This document shows positions 44,387-58,489 of a stretch of 64,000 nt of DNA, one piece after another (within the stretch, counting starts at the first letter, position 1; each line of letters opens with the position of its first letter). Source of the DNA: Aotearoamyces nothofagi (taxonomy: Eukaryota; Ascomycota; Leotiomycetes; Leotiales; Tympanidaceae); NCBI GenBank assembly GCA_015345905.1, contig JADDTR010000012.1, positions 442,578-506,577 on the forward strand, written 5' to 3'. Both the position numbers and the translations under genes were made by a program. The notes beneath the pieces are model-generated. The model was not told the DNA's origin. It did no database searches and worked only from the letters and a program-made list of their open reading frames with translations.

Positions 44387-47227
44387 TTAATGCGTGCTGG
44401 AAATACTCAGTTTCTCCAACGGAATTTTAACCTCCGCAGCCTGAATGTCACTCTCCTTTATAATCGGGGGCTGTGATCTTACTTGTTCAACATCCTGCTT
44501 TTGATTCTTTAGTGGACTCAACTCCCTCACAAATTGTTGAGCCTCTTGGCACCCCTCCATGACCCATTTGAGACACAATGTTGCACGCTCCTTCAAATAC
44601 TCGTTGTGACCATCGTAGACACAGCAGTTTAGCAAGGGCATAATACCTCGATGCTTAATAATTTGCTTCTGAATCGTTGGGTTGCCCGGGCCACTTCGTC
44701 CATTCGCTGGCGCGACGAGCGATGTGAGGATGATAAGTATTTGAACTTTGATGCCAGACCATGGGAATTTGTGCGGAGTATCGTGCAACGGTGGTAGGCC
44801 CGGGTTGTGGTTCAGGCCTACATCCTGCTGGTTAGGAGACTGTTGCGATTGACTATTTGTATCATACGGACGCTCCACGACCAGAGCAGAGGACTGACGC
44901 CCTTCAGGGTCGCGTTCGAGGTCTTCATCAGTTATTGCTGCATCAGTGCTTGCGGAAGTTGTTGCTTGGGTTGCTAGAGAGGCATTCCGTCGTGGCTCAA
45001 CTAATGGTTTTCTTGCGACACCAGCCTCGAGTGCGCTTAGGAGAGCGATCAGCTCGTAGGTTGTCTCCCAGTCAACTAGAACTGATCTCATCTCGGGAAT
45101 ATCGGCAATGACAGAAATGAAGTCAAGATATTGGGATAGTCCATCCTTCGCCCGCTCCATGTCCCAAAGATCAACAGGAAAGTCTTGCGGATGGCTTTTA
45201 TTGCTGCGGATCTGAGCTTGAGCATAAATCAGGGCAATGCAATCTGGAACAACGCGGCAACGGAAATAATTGTAGAGAAAGTGGATAAGCTTTGCGTCGC
45301 GCTGGTAGTCTTTCGGATCACTATATATGGTAGTGTTTTTCCGAGCGCGGAACATATAGTTAATCAGACGAAGGAGAACTGTCTGAGCTGGTGAAACAAT
45401 GTCTTTGAGAATTCTAAGAGAATTCCAGGCGTATGGTAAAAGGGCGTTATGATGGAATGACTCGATAATCTGTGCAGTGATCTGGAAGATAAATTGAGTC
45501 TCAGCCTGCTCCCAGACGGCAATGAAGACCAACATCTCTCGAAGTAGATTTTTGCCACAATCTAGAGCGAGGAACATCTTACACCGTGTCTTTTGGAGAT
45601 TTTCGCCAGACTTCGTAAGTCCAGATCCCATGGCATCAACAATACATGCCTTGATGGTCATGTGTAAGGCTTCGATTTGCTTGGTCTCAAGAATATTTGG
45701 TATCTCAGTAAGAAGACCCCGCAGCGGACCTTCAGCGTATGATTCATCGTCTTCTTCCTCCTCCTCTTCCTCCTCTTCTCCTTCCGGTTCCCCATCATCA
45801 GCAGTCAGTAATCGGTTATCATGATCATGCTCATCACCACGGTCATTTCCCGTCTCATCGTACTGCTCCCGGTGGTCAAATTCGAGATCTGCATCCTGCT
45901 CTACTCTAGGGATATATCTAGTCATAGCACTCTCTTTGCATGCGTGAGCGCGAGCTGCTGCACCTTCAACGGTCTCCATAGGCACGACCCAATTGTCATA
46001 ATTTGGGTCGCGTACCTTCTTCCACCAAACATCAATTTCATGTGACACCCTGCCATACATAAGGTCTTGCTCGGCTTTTGATGGCGCTTGCTCTAACCAG
46101 ACGGGGCCGTTTGGTGTTGATGTTGGTGGTGCGGTGTTAGCATTTTGAGAATCGTTTACTTCATCAGCCATATTTTCGATGAGACCGTCATGTGTGCTTT
46201 CGAGCCAGAAGTCTGGAGGTAATGGCCCGGCAGTGTTACCTAGCTCGACGTCCGCAGTATAATTGTCCAGGATTTCTTGTGCCAGTGGAGACTTCGTGGA
46301 ATTGCGTTTTAACCAATTTCGTACTTCTTCATACACCACATCCACTCTAAGCCCGTCTGGTGGAAGCTCGTGGATCATATCATTACTAAGGTCATTATCA
46401 AAGAGCATCTCAAACCAAAATGACATTTTGAGGCGATCGTTACCCATAGTCAGGTTATGCAAGAACTGGAGGGAGGTGACAAGGAGCTTTTTGTCTGTGA
46501 AAGTCACGTTAGCTATAAACTGAAGACGCTATTACTCCTAAAACTCACAAAGATCTACAATCTCATTCAACTTTCCACGCGTTAAATTATCCACATTGTC
46601 TCCGTCATAACCCTTGCTCGTAACATTGACACAGAGAACAATGAGCTTTGTGATCTGTCTATCCAGTTGGACCGTCGCACAAATATCTTGGGCAACTTCC
46701 TTGATAGCTAACATATTTCTGGCAATAACTAGCAAGTTGTTAAGTAAAGTTAGATCTTCGAGAAGAGAAGCGTGGTTTTCTGCAATGAGTATGCTGGTCT
46801 CGGGTATATCGATACTTGCTGGAGCTGTTTCCGCATATACTTCACGCAACGAACGCATGCCAAGGGTCGGTATAGCAGCATGGAAGGCAAGTTGTAGGCG
46901 CATCCATATGTCGACATTTTTCGCAAGTATTTCTCTAAATGACAGTTTTGTCAGCCATTGCTCCATCTAAACTCAGTAGAGCACAGGCAGCAGGGAGAAT
47001 GCCTCGGATGGCACAACTTACCTAATTTCCGACTTATTCAACGTCTTGTCCATCGTTCTCCGAATCGTCTCCAGTGCCTTGTTCACAGTCTTTCTCCCAA
47101 TCGGCGGTCTCCTCGTGAAGTGGCATTCGATCATAATGAGGGCAGCCTGAAAATTTCTCTCCTCAATTGTTTGAGTGTTGACCCTCTCATGGCTGCCATC
47201 GCTTCTCAGAATGAGCTGTGAGCCCAT
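44387..47227 (-). CDS. Ataxin-10/CTR86-like armadillo-type protein
   Basis: Three exons: 47022-47227, 46549-46934, 44387-46494, giving about 899 aa. The protein is mainly helical. The C-terminal region (about aa 770-870) matches the ataxin-10 pattern: IKVQILIILTSLVAP, a 'GGIxxLLNCC' type block seen here as RGIMPLLNCCVYDGHNEYL, then ERATLCLKWVMEGC and AQQFVREL. The N-terminal part has NNLLVIARNMLAIKEVAQD, another ataxin-10-like segment. A long acidic run (EEEEEEEEEDDE, about 45760 nt) lies in the middle. Fungal members are annotated as copper transport protein 86 (CTR86), but no transport function can be deduced, as there is no membrane segment; a cytosolic scaffold is more likely. Intron junctions (SEIR-EILAKN, IVDL-YKKLL) are canonical. 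Confidence 0.65.
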
Positions 47228-48817
47228 CCTGCTATGCTATACAACGACCTTTCGGCGTGCTTGGCCTCAGGGCTTTTGTTGCTAGAAGTAGCTCCCTCTC
47301 ATGCAGCGAGAGGCCTTTGCTTCGTCCCGAGAACTCGTGCGGTGGCGTTAGGGATCGTGAGTTGGTTGGCGCTCGTTTGCTGAAGGTCTCTACCGAAAAG
47401 AGACCTTGACAAAAGAAGGGAGATGCCTCGCGACGGGGGCTTTCAATGATTCAGTGGGTGCAGGAGCTACTGAGCCAGCAAGGTCGTCGAAGGTCTGATG
47501 GTGGTGGTGATGATGAAAAGAAGAGAAAAAGAGAGAAGTTTACCTTATACCCAAGAGAAGCCTGGCGATGAGGCTGAGAGTTCAAGCCTGAGGTTTGGAT
47601 TTTCTCAATTTCTCACGGAGTAAGGACTTGCACCCAGTCCCAGTCACTCACGTCCCCGACGTATAAACGATGGGCAAAAGAATTATATATTATATCCTAA
47701 CTGTATAACTAATAGAACTATATACCGTGTAGAAATCAAATGCCATCTTCTTCCAGCCCCGACCTATAATTCTGTCTAAACAAAGCCTCTAGAGACCATA
47801 GACCCCTCACCTCAATAAACTTCATTTTAAACTAAATCGTTGCCGCTGGTCTTCTCTTTAAGACTCTTTCCGAAGAGTAAATGCCTTATACCAGGGCTTC
47901 CGAATAAGGATGGTGCCCGTGAATGACTTTGGAAGTGCCGTGCCGAAAGAGTTCACCTTTCCTTAAGTATAATACATTCGAGAAGACGGCTGATGATAGA
48001 GCTAGGCCAGCTGCACCGCCTAGCATGTTTTCTCGATTGTACTTGCACCGCTGCAAGTGTCAGCTTGAAAACGTTCCCTACACCAGCATCCTCAACGATT
48101 AGTATGGGGCGGGTTTTCCATTTCGCGACTTCCACAATCAAACAGTAGGATCAATCCAGATCCGAGAAGTCATAATGCACATCATTCAGGGATTTTCAAC
48201 TGTAAATGATGGAGCATGGAGTGCAGAACCTAAAATTCCCAGAATTAGGTGCAAGGATTCCGATATCTATTTTAGTTTCCCGTTGTCGTAAAGAGGAGGC
48301 GGTATCCACTATTGATGACAATGTTGTATATAAAGACCGGTCGACGGCGAGTAAACCAGCACGCCGAGCAATCTCTATACTTTATGAATTATACCGAAGC
48401 CCGTATAGGCTGTACTTCCGCACGTGGTGGTGCATTACTCAGACAGATCTTCAGTACAAGTGCCTTGAAGTTAGCGGTGCTGGACACCTTGAAGTCGAAC
48501 TCGATTAAGGTATATATAGCCAGCTTTCTCAACCTACACTACAACGTTATTTCACCCCAGTATCGCGACTCTAGGAAAACTCCATCTATTATTCCTATTT
48601 ATGACAAAGTTGACAACTAGTAAGCGTGGTCTGTGGAATCTGCGTCCAACGGCCGTCGCCCAAGTACCCTGTCAGCTTATATGATAACGATAAGACCAAG
48701 ATACTGCAATCAATTACTTTAGCCCGCAATGCCCTTCGCGAAACATCGAGAAGTCTTCGCTATGTGCCTTTCCGTGGTTAAATATACTCTAAAGTCTAAT
48801 AAATTCTTCTGGGGAAA
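47228..48817. other. Divergent intergenic region upstream of Zn2Cys6 factor
   Basis: A 1.6-kb gap. 47.66-47.73 kb is AT-rich. Two overlapping 100-codon ATG frames on the plus strand (48206-48508 and about 48312-48620) show no family signature. No RNA gene or repeat was recognised. Confidence 0.45.
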
Positions 48818-51162
48818 ATGGAAGAGAGCCCAAGGCCTTCAAAGCGCGCCAGGAAGTCTTGCGAACGATGCCGCATAAGGAAACAGAAATGCCATGGCTT
48901 TCCGGTATGCTCGAATTGCGCGTCGGCCAAAGAACACTGTGCACAGCCTGCCTCAGCCATTGAGGAATACAAGAGGTATAGTAAACTGCCGTGTAGGATG
49001 ATCGCGCTCACGATATCTCAGCGGACCAAACAAAGCACTTCTCGAACGAATATCATACCTTGAGTCCCAGCTTGTTGCCTATGCAAATACGCCAATGCCA
49101 CAACCAAGTTATCGCCCTAACAGCCAAGGTGGATTGCAACAGCCACACGCTCTTGCTACTGCTGAAGATGAATTCCACAAAGGAAGCCTTGCAGACGTGG
49201 TCGGGTTTTTAAGTCTTGGTGCTGAGCGAGCATATGTCGGCTCATCGTCTGGGTTTTCACTTGCAACCAGTCTCGGCCAAATGGTACAAGCAACAGTGTG
49301 GAACAAAGCCATTGCAGCAACTGTTGGCGAACATCAATCCAAAGTAGTGAGCTTAGCAGAGGTTAAACGGAACAGTGCCGGCCCGCCCAATGATGATATG
49401 GGCTCTCGTATTCTTGATGCGTATTTTACCAGGTTCGACCTTCAACTCTCTCCCTCTTAACCTCGAATCACTGACCGAAGCAGAACCCACCATCGGTATC
49501 CTTTTCTTGACAGGTCAGATATTATGGAATGTCATGCGAACCGGTTTTTGCAGAACGTCACTACAGTTCAGGAGAGATTTGGCCTATTCAAGATATATAT
49601 GATCTATGCTATTGGAGCGACTATGTTAAGGCTTACGGAGCCGTATGATTATACTTCTCCCGAAAGTTTTTTCATGACAGCTTTGCAGTACATATCTTCG
49701 GCAAGGGAGTCACACACTGTCCACAATGTCCAAGCGATGACTCTTCTAGTTTTATATAACTTACGGTCTCCGTCAAATTCTGGTATATGGTATATGATCG
49801 GTTTGGCAATGCGTACCTGCGTGGATCTTGGCCTACATCGTGAGGCTCATTACTTAAAATTGGCTCCGTACGAGGGCCAGCTGCGTAAACGGCTATTCTG
49901 GAGCGTCTACTTTCTCGAAAGAGTCATCGCCACCTCCCTTGGACGCCCGTATACCATTTCGGACCGGGATATTGATGCAAGACTGCCCCTTGAGATTGAT
50001 GACACTGTTCGAGATAACGGTCTCATCGCACGAACACTAGCAGTTGCTTCCTCAAAGACCTTCCAGGCATCCCGTCCATCATCCAATCTAACACTGGGAG
50101 TTCAATGCATTCGATTAATGCAGCTAGAGTCCTATATCCAAACCACTGTTTACCGCGTCGATCGGCCAACTAGTTTTCTTGTTTCAAAGATTGATCCAAT
50201 CTTGCGTATGCTCGAGGACTGGCACAGCACATTACCATCATTTATTCCTTCTGAACTAGATTACCTGGATATGCACTACTACAAGGCAATTAGACTTCTC
50301 ATACAACCCTTCTTGACCATCTTACCATCCACAGATCGCCGAATAGCTTTGTGTCTGCAAGCATCCGGGCAGATCTGTCAAATATTCAAGCGCCTACATC
50401 AGCGTGACTCTTATGGCCACTCATTCATTGCTTTACACTCCGTCTTCATCGCTGGCGTCACTATATGGTAAGATCATTCTCTTATACTGCCACTAGCTCG
50501 ACTAGGGCTAATTGTAACTAATTGTAACCAGTTACACACTCTTCCTCAATCCATCCCTCTGGACCTTCACTGTCTCTAATGATCTGCGTGCATGTTCCTC
50601 GGCCCTCTTCGTTATGGCCGAGCGCACCCCTGTCGTTAAAAAGTACCGCGACGCCCTCGAATCCGTCATCGGTGCAACAATGGAATTCATGGCCCGCCCA
50701 TCCGAAGCCCCCTCATCCTCGACCTTTCCTCCCCGCCACCAGCCACCCGAGCCGCAGGCCAGCTCCCAAACACAATCGTATCCTGCTCCCCCAGCTCCCC
50801 GCTCTCTACCTCGCCAGCAGCAAACCACAGATCTCTTCGAGACCGATAATCTTTTCGCCGGCTCGGCTCACTCGCCGTGTAAATCCCATATTAGGAGCCC
50901 GGTACTTCTGGCGAAATCACCTCCGTCGGCTAGAACATCTAGTCCCGACTACAACGCTTACTCTCCCTATCCATTCGATCCGCACTTACAACCAGAGGTC
51001 CAACAATTCAAGTGGCCTGAGACAAGAGTCGAAGCTGGGGCGACGAGCAACCAGCAGGCTCAAGTTGACGCTGAATGGCTATTAAGTTTGTGCGAAGGGG
51101 ATGGCTTTAGCTTACAAATGTTAAATGAGATGATGAGGTTCGAACCAAGTATGGGAGGGTAG
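48818..51162 (+). CDS. Zn2Cys6 fungal-specific transcription factor
   Basis: Sequence-specific nuclear regulator. Four exons: 48818-48975, 49022-49432, 49514-50467, 50532-51162, giving about 717 aa. The binuclear zinc cluster is intact (Cys 15, 18, 25, 31, 34, 41; spacing C-2-C-6-C-5-C-2-C-6-C). A predicted coiled-coil linker LLERISYLESQLV follows after the first intron. The middle-homology domain (PF04082 type) includes ALQYISSARESHTVHNVQAM, GIWYMIGLAMRTCVDLGLHRE, and KRLFWSVYFLERVIATSLGRP. The C-terminal tail is Pro/Ser-rich with a short acidic and hydrophobic end, possibly an activation region. Intron 2 has a weak donor (GTTCGA) but joins YFTR-SDIMECH in frame. Its targets cannot be read from the sequence; the neighbours are housekeeping genes, so it is not an obvious cluster regulator. 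Confidence 0.92.
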
Positions 51163-51515
51163 TTTTGACAGTTACACGCTATCACTAGTAATGAGTTTTG
51201 CAGATGCCAGTCAAATGATATGTACCTAGAGAGGATATGTGTACCAATAGAAAAGCTTCTATTTTGGTGTCAAATTATCGCCGCGCTGTATAGCTTCACT
51301 TAATACACTTTACAGGTCTGGTGCCGTGCCTTGACTTTTGATACAACCTCCGATCAACCACCGATCAACCATTTAAATATGAGTGGCTATGCTTTTGAGT
51401 TTGTGAAAATTTGTCGACGCACCATCGTCAACCTGCCTCCATATGACTAATCCATCTAAGATCATTCCATGCTCAATCTTGTTCTAAACCAATCGCTCCT
51501 TACCACAATCACAAC
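51163..51515. other. Convergent intergenic region
   Basis: About 350 bp with both 3' UTRs; the 9-bp ATCAACCA(C/T)-type motif is repeated near 51353-51370. Nothing else was seen. Confidence 0.5.
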
Positions 51516-54500
51516 TTATGCCCTACTTCCATTTGCACCATTCGCAACCCCTTCCTTCACAGCCTGAAGGATCAGATCCTTAGCCAGTTCAACACCATCA
51601 GCGCTACCCAAAATCTCAATAGCTTCGTCCTTGGCTTGATCGCGTGGCACATTTATTTTGCAGCCAGTTTGTTTTCTGATGCTGTTGACCTTGCTGCCAC
51701 CTTGGCCGATAACGTATCGGTAGGTACGTGGGTCGGGAAGAACAAGATAGCCGGTTGCTGTATTTCGCTGAGCTTGCTCAAGGGCTGCACCAAGTGATGC
51801 CTTTGCTTTTGCCACGTTGGCAGGAGCGCCACGCAGAATCCAAGGTATATCACCGTCTATGTCAGATGCGGAGGTGCTGACCACGTTCCAGAAGAATACA
51901 TCTGCATCTTCATTATCGGTAATAAGGGGGAGCGCTCCACCAGTTCCTCTGGTAAAGGATGGTGTAGTAGGCTTTGGGGGCACCTTATGGCCAGCATGGT
52001 CAACCGTGACGTGGTGGTCACTCCTTATTTTTCGGAAGAATTGTCCGTTATCTGAGATCATATGGTGGAACTTCTTTGGGATTTGTACGGTCTCGCCTTC
52101 TTCTTCCTTCACAAAATCAAGGATGTGAGCTTGAGCCTTTTCCACGTTGGCTGGGAGACCAATAATCTTGACTCCAGTCTGGCCGCTACCTTGTCGAGGG
52201 ATATCGATGGATACATTGAATTTCGACTCGAAATCTTTCTTCGTCTCACCACCGCGGCCGATCAAAGAACGATGCTTATCTGTAGGTACATCAATTATTT
52301 CTGTGACTTGCGCATCCCTCTGTGCAACAATCTCCTGCATTGCTGCGATAATCTTGTCCACAACGTCCTTGTTGCCTTCAATCTTAATGAGATTACCGTC
52401 TGCTTCCGCGCGAGGGAATTGAACTGTACGTGCAAGTTCACGGCGATCATCGGAACCGCCAGCTTTGACAACAATGTCACGGAGATTTGAGCCTAGAAAT
52501 TGTCAGTGACTTGGAATGAAATGGATATATGCCGGGCTTACCACCAGCGCCGATAAGAGCCCTATGGTGCTTCTTGTCAACTTGAAGAGTCTTTGATACG
52601 GTCTGGTCGAATACAGCCTTCTTTTCTTCGATCAACTTTTTAGCCTGTGCTACCTGGTTCTTGGTTCCTCTGATCTGAATTTCGATTCGACCAGAAGGGT
52701 CCTTCGTGTCTCGTGAGCCAGGAACGTCAATTTTAGCGCCTGTGATCTGTCGGAGCTCGTCCATGGCTTTGCCGCCTTGGCCAATGAGTGATGGAATTTG
52801 ATCCTGTTGTACGCTGACAGTGGCGGTGTTTGAGTTGTCTTTCAGGTATTGTAGTAGCGAAAGAATCTCATCTCGAGCTTCGTCGGCTCCCTTAGATGGT
52901 CCACGAACAATAACCTCGTCTTCAGCCTGATTACGCCGGCCTCCTCTTGGGCTAGCTGCGTCACTAGCCGCGCCATCAACAGATTGATCGTCCTTGATAG
53001 GACGGGCGGACCGAGGGAAATGAATTTGGACTTTGTACCGTGTCTGGAGCTTGTTGATTTGATGGCCTTGTGCGCCAATCAGCTCACGATGAAACTTGGG
53101 ATCAATTTTCAAAGTATGAGTGACCTCATCGGCCCAGTGCTTTCCGAGGCTGGTGATGTGAGATCTGGCAGCTTCCGCCTTAGCTTTAGGACCTTTCAGT
53201 TCCACCTTTCCATCGTCAACCTGGATCTCAACATCGAACTTTTCGCGAAGTTCACGAATGTTGCTGCCACCTTTTCCAATAAGCTGGTTCGCATGCTTTT
53301 GAGGAAAGTCGAAGGACAATGTGAAGCCACGCTCCTTTTCGTCCGAGATTTCTTGTTCAACAAATGCGCGTACTTTGTTTGCTAGGGTATTTACTGCAGA
53401 GGACGTCCCACGAAGTGTCACAATAGTTCCCGAGGCGGATACACGGACTGGAATGTGGTCAATTGACCGAGACTCCTGTTCCTTCTTAATGTACTTCCGA
53501 AGCTTCTCGTGAAACCTGTTTAATGTTAGCACATGAATAAGCAATCAGGTAGTATTTGCAAACTTTTGGGGTACGTCGATTGACTCGCTTGTAATATCCT
53601 CTTGCCCACTAATAATGCTCATGATGTAATCCCTAGCGTCTTCTAAGCCTTTTGTAAACGCCTGCACTTCAGCGGCTGTGGGTTGAGTTCGAGGAACTTG
53701 GTAGTTGGGCTCCAGTCCATTGGAGCCTTCGAAGACCAGCAGTACTGGGGCACTGGTGTCAGAGTCATCGGGGATAACCGTGTAAACACCATAATCATGT
53801 TGGACTTTGGGCAAGATGTCCTTCCGTAAGTATTGGTGGAAAAAGGGGTCGACATCTATATGCGAAATTCTTGAAGGAGGGTGTCCATTGACGATACTGG
53901 TAATTTCTGACTGTGCCCGGATGGCATTTTTCCCATCGCGCGAGTACAATTCCCAAGGAGCCACACCTTCCGGGAGTAGAGGGGTAACAATGTGGGCATT
54001 ATGGAGTTTTTCAAGTCGTTCGATCTCCTTTCTTCGCTGCAGATATCTTGTGACATCTCGAGCATGGGAGCTTGCACCCCCTGGGGCGTTACGGTGCTGC
54101 CTTGAGATGTCTACATTCGTAGAATGCATGCTTGACGCGAGATCCATGGCTCGGTCAACGCCGTTTTGAACCTGGTCAGCTGGGCCAACAATAGTAATAA
54201 CTTCATCGTCTGAATCTCCTGGCAGGATGATGGCACATCCAGTCTCGGCAAGGAAGTCTTCTACAGGGATTCCTCGCTCTCCAACAATGAACTGGTGCCG
54301 ACCTTTATTGATAGCAAACTGCTCTAGTGTGAGTTGACGGCGTAATTCCTGAGCTTGATGCTCAATTTCTGCCTTGGCTTCTTGGACTGCAGCACGGTCA
54401 CCAGAAAGGGTGATATGATTATCGATCGCAGCAGGGAGAAAGTCTGGCAGTTGACCTGGAGCAGCAACTTGTGGAGGCGGTTGTTTTGTCCAAGTGTGGT

Positions 54501-55687
54501 GGGCAGGGACATGTATTCGAAGATTCTTTCCTTCTTCCAAGGCATGGACTGTAGAGTTATGTGGACCTGAAATGAACGGGTAAAATTCCGCCGGAATACC
54601 CCTTAACTTCTGGTTAACAGTGGCAGTGCGTTCACCAGCTATCTTCAACACTTCTACACGGGCCATTTCCGCAGCAAGTGCATTTCCTTCGATAAGCACA
54701 TCGATAGTAGCATCATCGTCATCATCATCCGCAGGACTTGCAGACTCGTCACCCTTAGGCATTTGAATACGAGCTCCTGTCTTCTCTTGAAGAGCTCTAA
54801 TAGTGGCTCCCTGCTTGCCAATTATGTGCGCCCGAGTCGAACGAGGGATGGGGACTTTAATAGATTGCTAGGAAATAATTAGCATTGCATCAATCCAACG
54901 AAGTAAAACCACTGACCTTTGCACCAATTTGCTCTACAACGTCTTTTAGAGCCTGCCGACAAGCACCCTCGGGGCCAACAGCGCTAAACCAAAGAAGCCC
55001 AGCATTCCCAGTAGTTACTGTAACGGTAGCCTTGGACCTCTTATTGATGTCCTTCAAAATGTCGGGTAGGGGTTTTTTCATCTGGGCGCGCGGCAATAAC
55101 TGTGTGGGTGCCAATGAAATGCGTTCAGAGTGGCGGCCTGGAATTGCAATATTATTGGGCCCACGAGATATCGGTTGCGTAGATGTCGATGTTGGGGTTG
55201 CTGCGCCAGATGTAGGTGTCGACCCTCTTGATACCCCATTGTTAGGTGTAGTGCCATTCGCGCTACCATTGACGCCAGTCGAGGTGGCAACAGATGGTTT
55301 TTTTCCACTCCAGATGGATGCAACGGATGGAGTGGCCTGGCTTTTTGGAGCACCACCAAGTTCTGGAAATAAATCGTGTGATTGGGTGTCCAATGACGGC
55401 TTGGCCTCCTTCACCGGCAGCTCTTGGGCTTTCTGCTTTCCTGCGGACTTCGCGGAGACTGGCTGGGTCCATGTGGGAACAGGAGCAGGCTCTTCAGTCG
55501 ACTCGAGCACGCTCTCGGATTTGGGGATTTCGCCATGCTGCATATCTTCTTCGTCGGGGACATCTTCGATAGTAGCTTTATGGGCTTCATCATGCCTTTG
55601 CATCAACTTCTGGGCCGCCGAGAGCTCGCCGCCGCTACCATTCACATCTAGCTGCCCATTTGCTTGGGAACTAACTGCGGTTGCCAT
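51516..55687 (-). CDS. scp160: SCP160/vigilin-like multi-KH RNA-binding protein
   Basis: Large multi-KH RNA-binding protein associated in yeast with polysomes and the ER, affecting mRNA localisation and translation. Four exons: 54917-55687, 53564-54867, 52542-53515, 51516-52492, giving 1341 aa. The N-terminal 220 residues are low-complexity (Ser/Thr/Pro/Gly). At least eight KH loops are visible, intact or degenerate: IIGKQGATI, IVGERGIPV, LIGKGGSNI, LIGAQGHQI, LIGQGGKAM, LIGAGGSNL, LIGRGGETK, VIGQGGSKV. LIGAGG-SNL is rebuilt exactly across an intron, and VPQK-FHEKL across another, confirming the model. Several other repeats lack the GxxG loop, as in vigilin. It is head-to-head with the PAK kinase across a 3.2-kb gap. 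Confidence 0.93.
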
Positions 55688-57351
55688 GATTGCCGTTTGC
55701 AAGTGAGGAATATGGAGACGGTGAGTCAGGTCGAATATACGAAGAGGTGTCACGCTAACTCAAATATTAACTGCGGTGAACAGAGGAACGGGAAATTTTA
55801 GTCCGTATTCAATCGGAGCAGACAGCGAAGGAAGCTTTTTGGCTTTTAGTGAACTCACCAGAAGCTTTGTTCGTTCGCACACGATGATTGGTGCGATGTG
55901 ACGTTCTGTGCTGAGGTAAAGGTAACGAACGATAAAGGACACGAAGACCGGAGTCAAGAGGATAGAAGAGCTTGAGTTTTAGGTAGATCGCATGCAGGGC
56001 AAAAGGGAGCAGGTCAAGAATTGATGCCGCGATGCTTATACACGCTTCCTGCAAGAAAGCTTTCAATTGCAATGCGAAAAGAATGGTGGGAGATAGGGAA
56101 CACCTCATACAAAGGTCTATGGGGAATGAAATGTAGTTTAGAATCGACCTACTCGAATAGCCGAGATCTAAGGCCATTATAATTGCTAGCTAAATTGGTC
56201 TTAGTCGGTAGCGATGTGGTGCCTGAGGAGGAAAAGTATCGCACCTTTCGAGTTTTCCAGCTTCTTCTCGAAAGTCCATTTAAAGCCATGGTGGATGCGT
56301 AGCATGGGAGTACGGAGTTCAAATTATTGACTCCGCCTGAATACGGACAAACTTTCAGAGTACTCGAGTCCATACCTGTTTTGGAGCAGTTCAGCAACTG
56401 TGTCGTATCATACCGCTGTGTACTGTACTGTACTGTACATTGCGTCCATAAGAGGGGTCGCAAAAGAGAAACGAACGTCTATAGAAGATACAGAAAATAG
56501 TAAATAGCTTCACTTATATGTAAAGGCAGTGCTTCGGTTTAATAGTACGTCTATTTGGTTCACCGCCTTACATGGGTGTCCCGTTGTTTTTTTGCGCCCC
56601 TTGCGTACCTTGCGAAGTATATAAATAATAATACACGAGGCCAAATACAAATCGAATGCCCATCTAGCAAGTGAACTGAAAAACTCTAGGGCAGCCACCA
56701 GCACCGCAATTCCGGGTAGCTAGCCAGATCATAACAGCAGGTCTTACTTGATCATTAAAAAGGGGCCCATGAAATAGAAATGCTTCTTCACTATCAGTTG
56801 AAAATTCCAGCGTGTTTGGCGGGTCAAATCTATATTCAGCCTCGACACTAACATGCCACCTAGAGTTTAGAGGGCGGGGGGGGTCCCACAGTAGGGGAGT
56901 AATCACTTTCTTCCCTATGTCGTGCTCACATAACCATCTGATCTTTCATGACTACTGTGGCATTAATAAATGTGCTCGTGTATGACGACTTTACTGATTT
57001 CCACATGGGCAGATTTCTCATCATCTCCCATGCAGGATGTTCAAGCCAATATATTCGAAACTCAAGTCACGAGCCCCATATGCAGAGGCACACAGAATTC
57101 GTGTTGGTGGTCAGGGTGCTCCAATAAATGACGTGACTTAGATGAGGTAACGTGACACGAGTGTGGTTCTAAGGACGCATGAAGCAGCACAGTAAGTAAT
57201 AAGGTAGGCAGATACCTTGCCTCATGCCTCATAACTACCTTCCGGCAACACCAAACTGCTGCACCTCTGACAAGCCCACTGTAGGCGCTTTGACCACGAG
57301 CTTGGGTACTCGTGGATTGTGTTACTATATACTGTACCGTGCAGGCTCTAT

Positions 57352-57379
57352 GGAGTCTGGAGTCTGGAGTCTGGAGTCT
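57352..57379. repeat. 7-bp tandem repeat (GGAGTCT x4)
   Basis: Four perfect copies of GGAGTCT; a further GGAGTCTGGAG occurs at about 57606-57616. Confidence 0.9.
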
Positions 57380-58453
57380 GTAGGGACCCTACCACTATAG
57401 CGTGTTTGGATGGCGATGCTACTAACAACCACCGATGCTATACGTTTGAATTTCCATAAAGACAGTGAAAAAAGGACTCGAGGCTTTTCGGGCCTTCGGA
57501 TGAGGATCGTCATAGTCATCATTCCAAAGGTGCAGCTGGAATGTAGATTGTCTGCGATAACATGATTTAAAATTCTTAGACTGCTTAATTTATTATCGTG
57601 CATGTGGAGTCTGGAGAGGCCAAGTCTGACTGTCAGCTGTAAGCCCGTAAAGATCTGGTATGTGGCTTGTAATGGCCTCCCGCAAGGACTGGAGATAGTA
57701 ACATGTATACCTTGCACATAGATAGTACAGAGTATGTATGCTCAAAACTAGTATTCGGGGCCTCTCCAAGTCGTGGAGAAGGCCTCGCTATGTCAGAGCC
57801 GTCTCCACAGAACGCCATGTCGAACCATTGATATAATAATGATACTGACGTGGTGACTGTTTGCACCTGTGGCCCCGACTCCTGTGAATGAATCTTCTCC
57901 TATACGAGGCCGAGTATCTTAATTATAGATTTCTAGCAAGAAGCTTCCCTTGGTATCGCCAACGGCCTACTGTAGACCAAAACGCGCACGCTGGATATTT
58001 GTACATTGTGCACGGGACGGCGTAAATGTTGGATTTCATTCCTTTGTATATACTGTGCATGCACTCTGCACAATCACACAACGACTATTGCCATCCAACC
58101 TCCCTGGTACCGGGGGGAGCATCAAATTGTCCAGTAGGAGCGGGAACGCGCGCGGGAACGGGATGTCCAGGGTCTTTTGCTTCGTCCAAACGCTCCCATG
58201 TACATACAGTACATACAGTACAGTACCTCTACCAATGCCCACTGTGCAGTCACCGGTGCGCTACACTGCACTACACTGTAAAGGTAGCATTAGTCAATTG
58301 GCATCACAGACCTTGCTGTCGTGCTGTCGTCGTTGTACAACAGGCCAACAGGCCAACAAACGCACCCATCTGCGTCCATACTCTGGGATACACTTCTTAC
58401 CGCTGCACAGACCCTCTGAGTACTGGGTGTGATTACAGGCTTTTGGTGTTGTC

Positions 58454-58489
58454 TGCATCCACTGCATCCACTGCATCCATTGCATCCGC
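58454..58489. repeat. 9-bp tandem repeat (TGCATCCAC x4)
   Basis: Four copies of TGCATCCAC, the last two with end substitutions. Intergenic, about 420 bp upstream of the PAK kinase ATG. Confidence 0.9.

Noticed and set aside
48206-48620. Two overlapping 100-codon frames before the Zn2Cys6 gene
   Set aside because: No family signature, overlapping each other in AT-rich DNA; likely chance.
54885-55706. 273-codon plus-strand frame opposite SCP160 exon 1
   Set aside because: Antisense to a low-complexity coding exon whose splice junctions are confirmed by KH motifs; no family resemblance.
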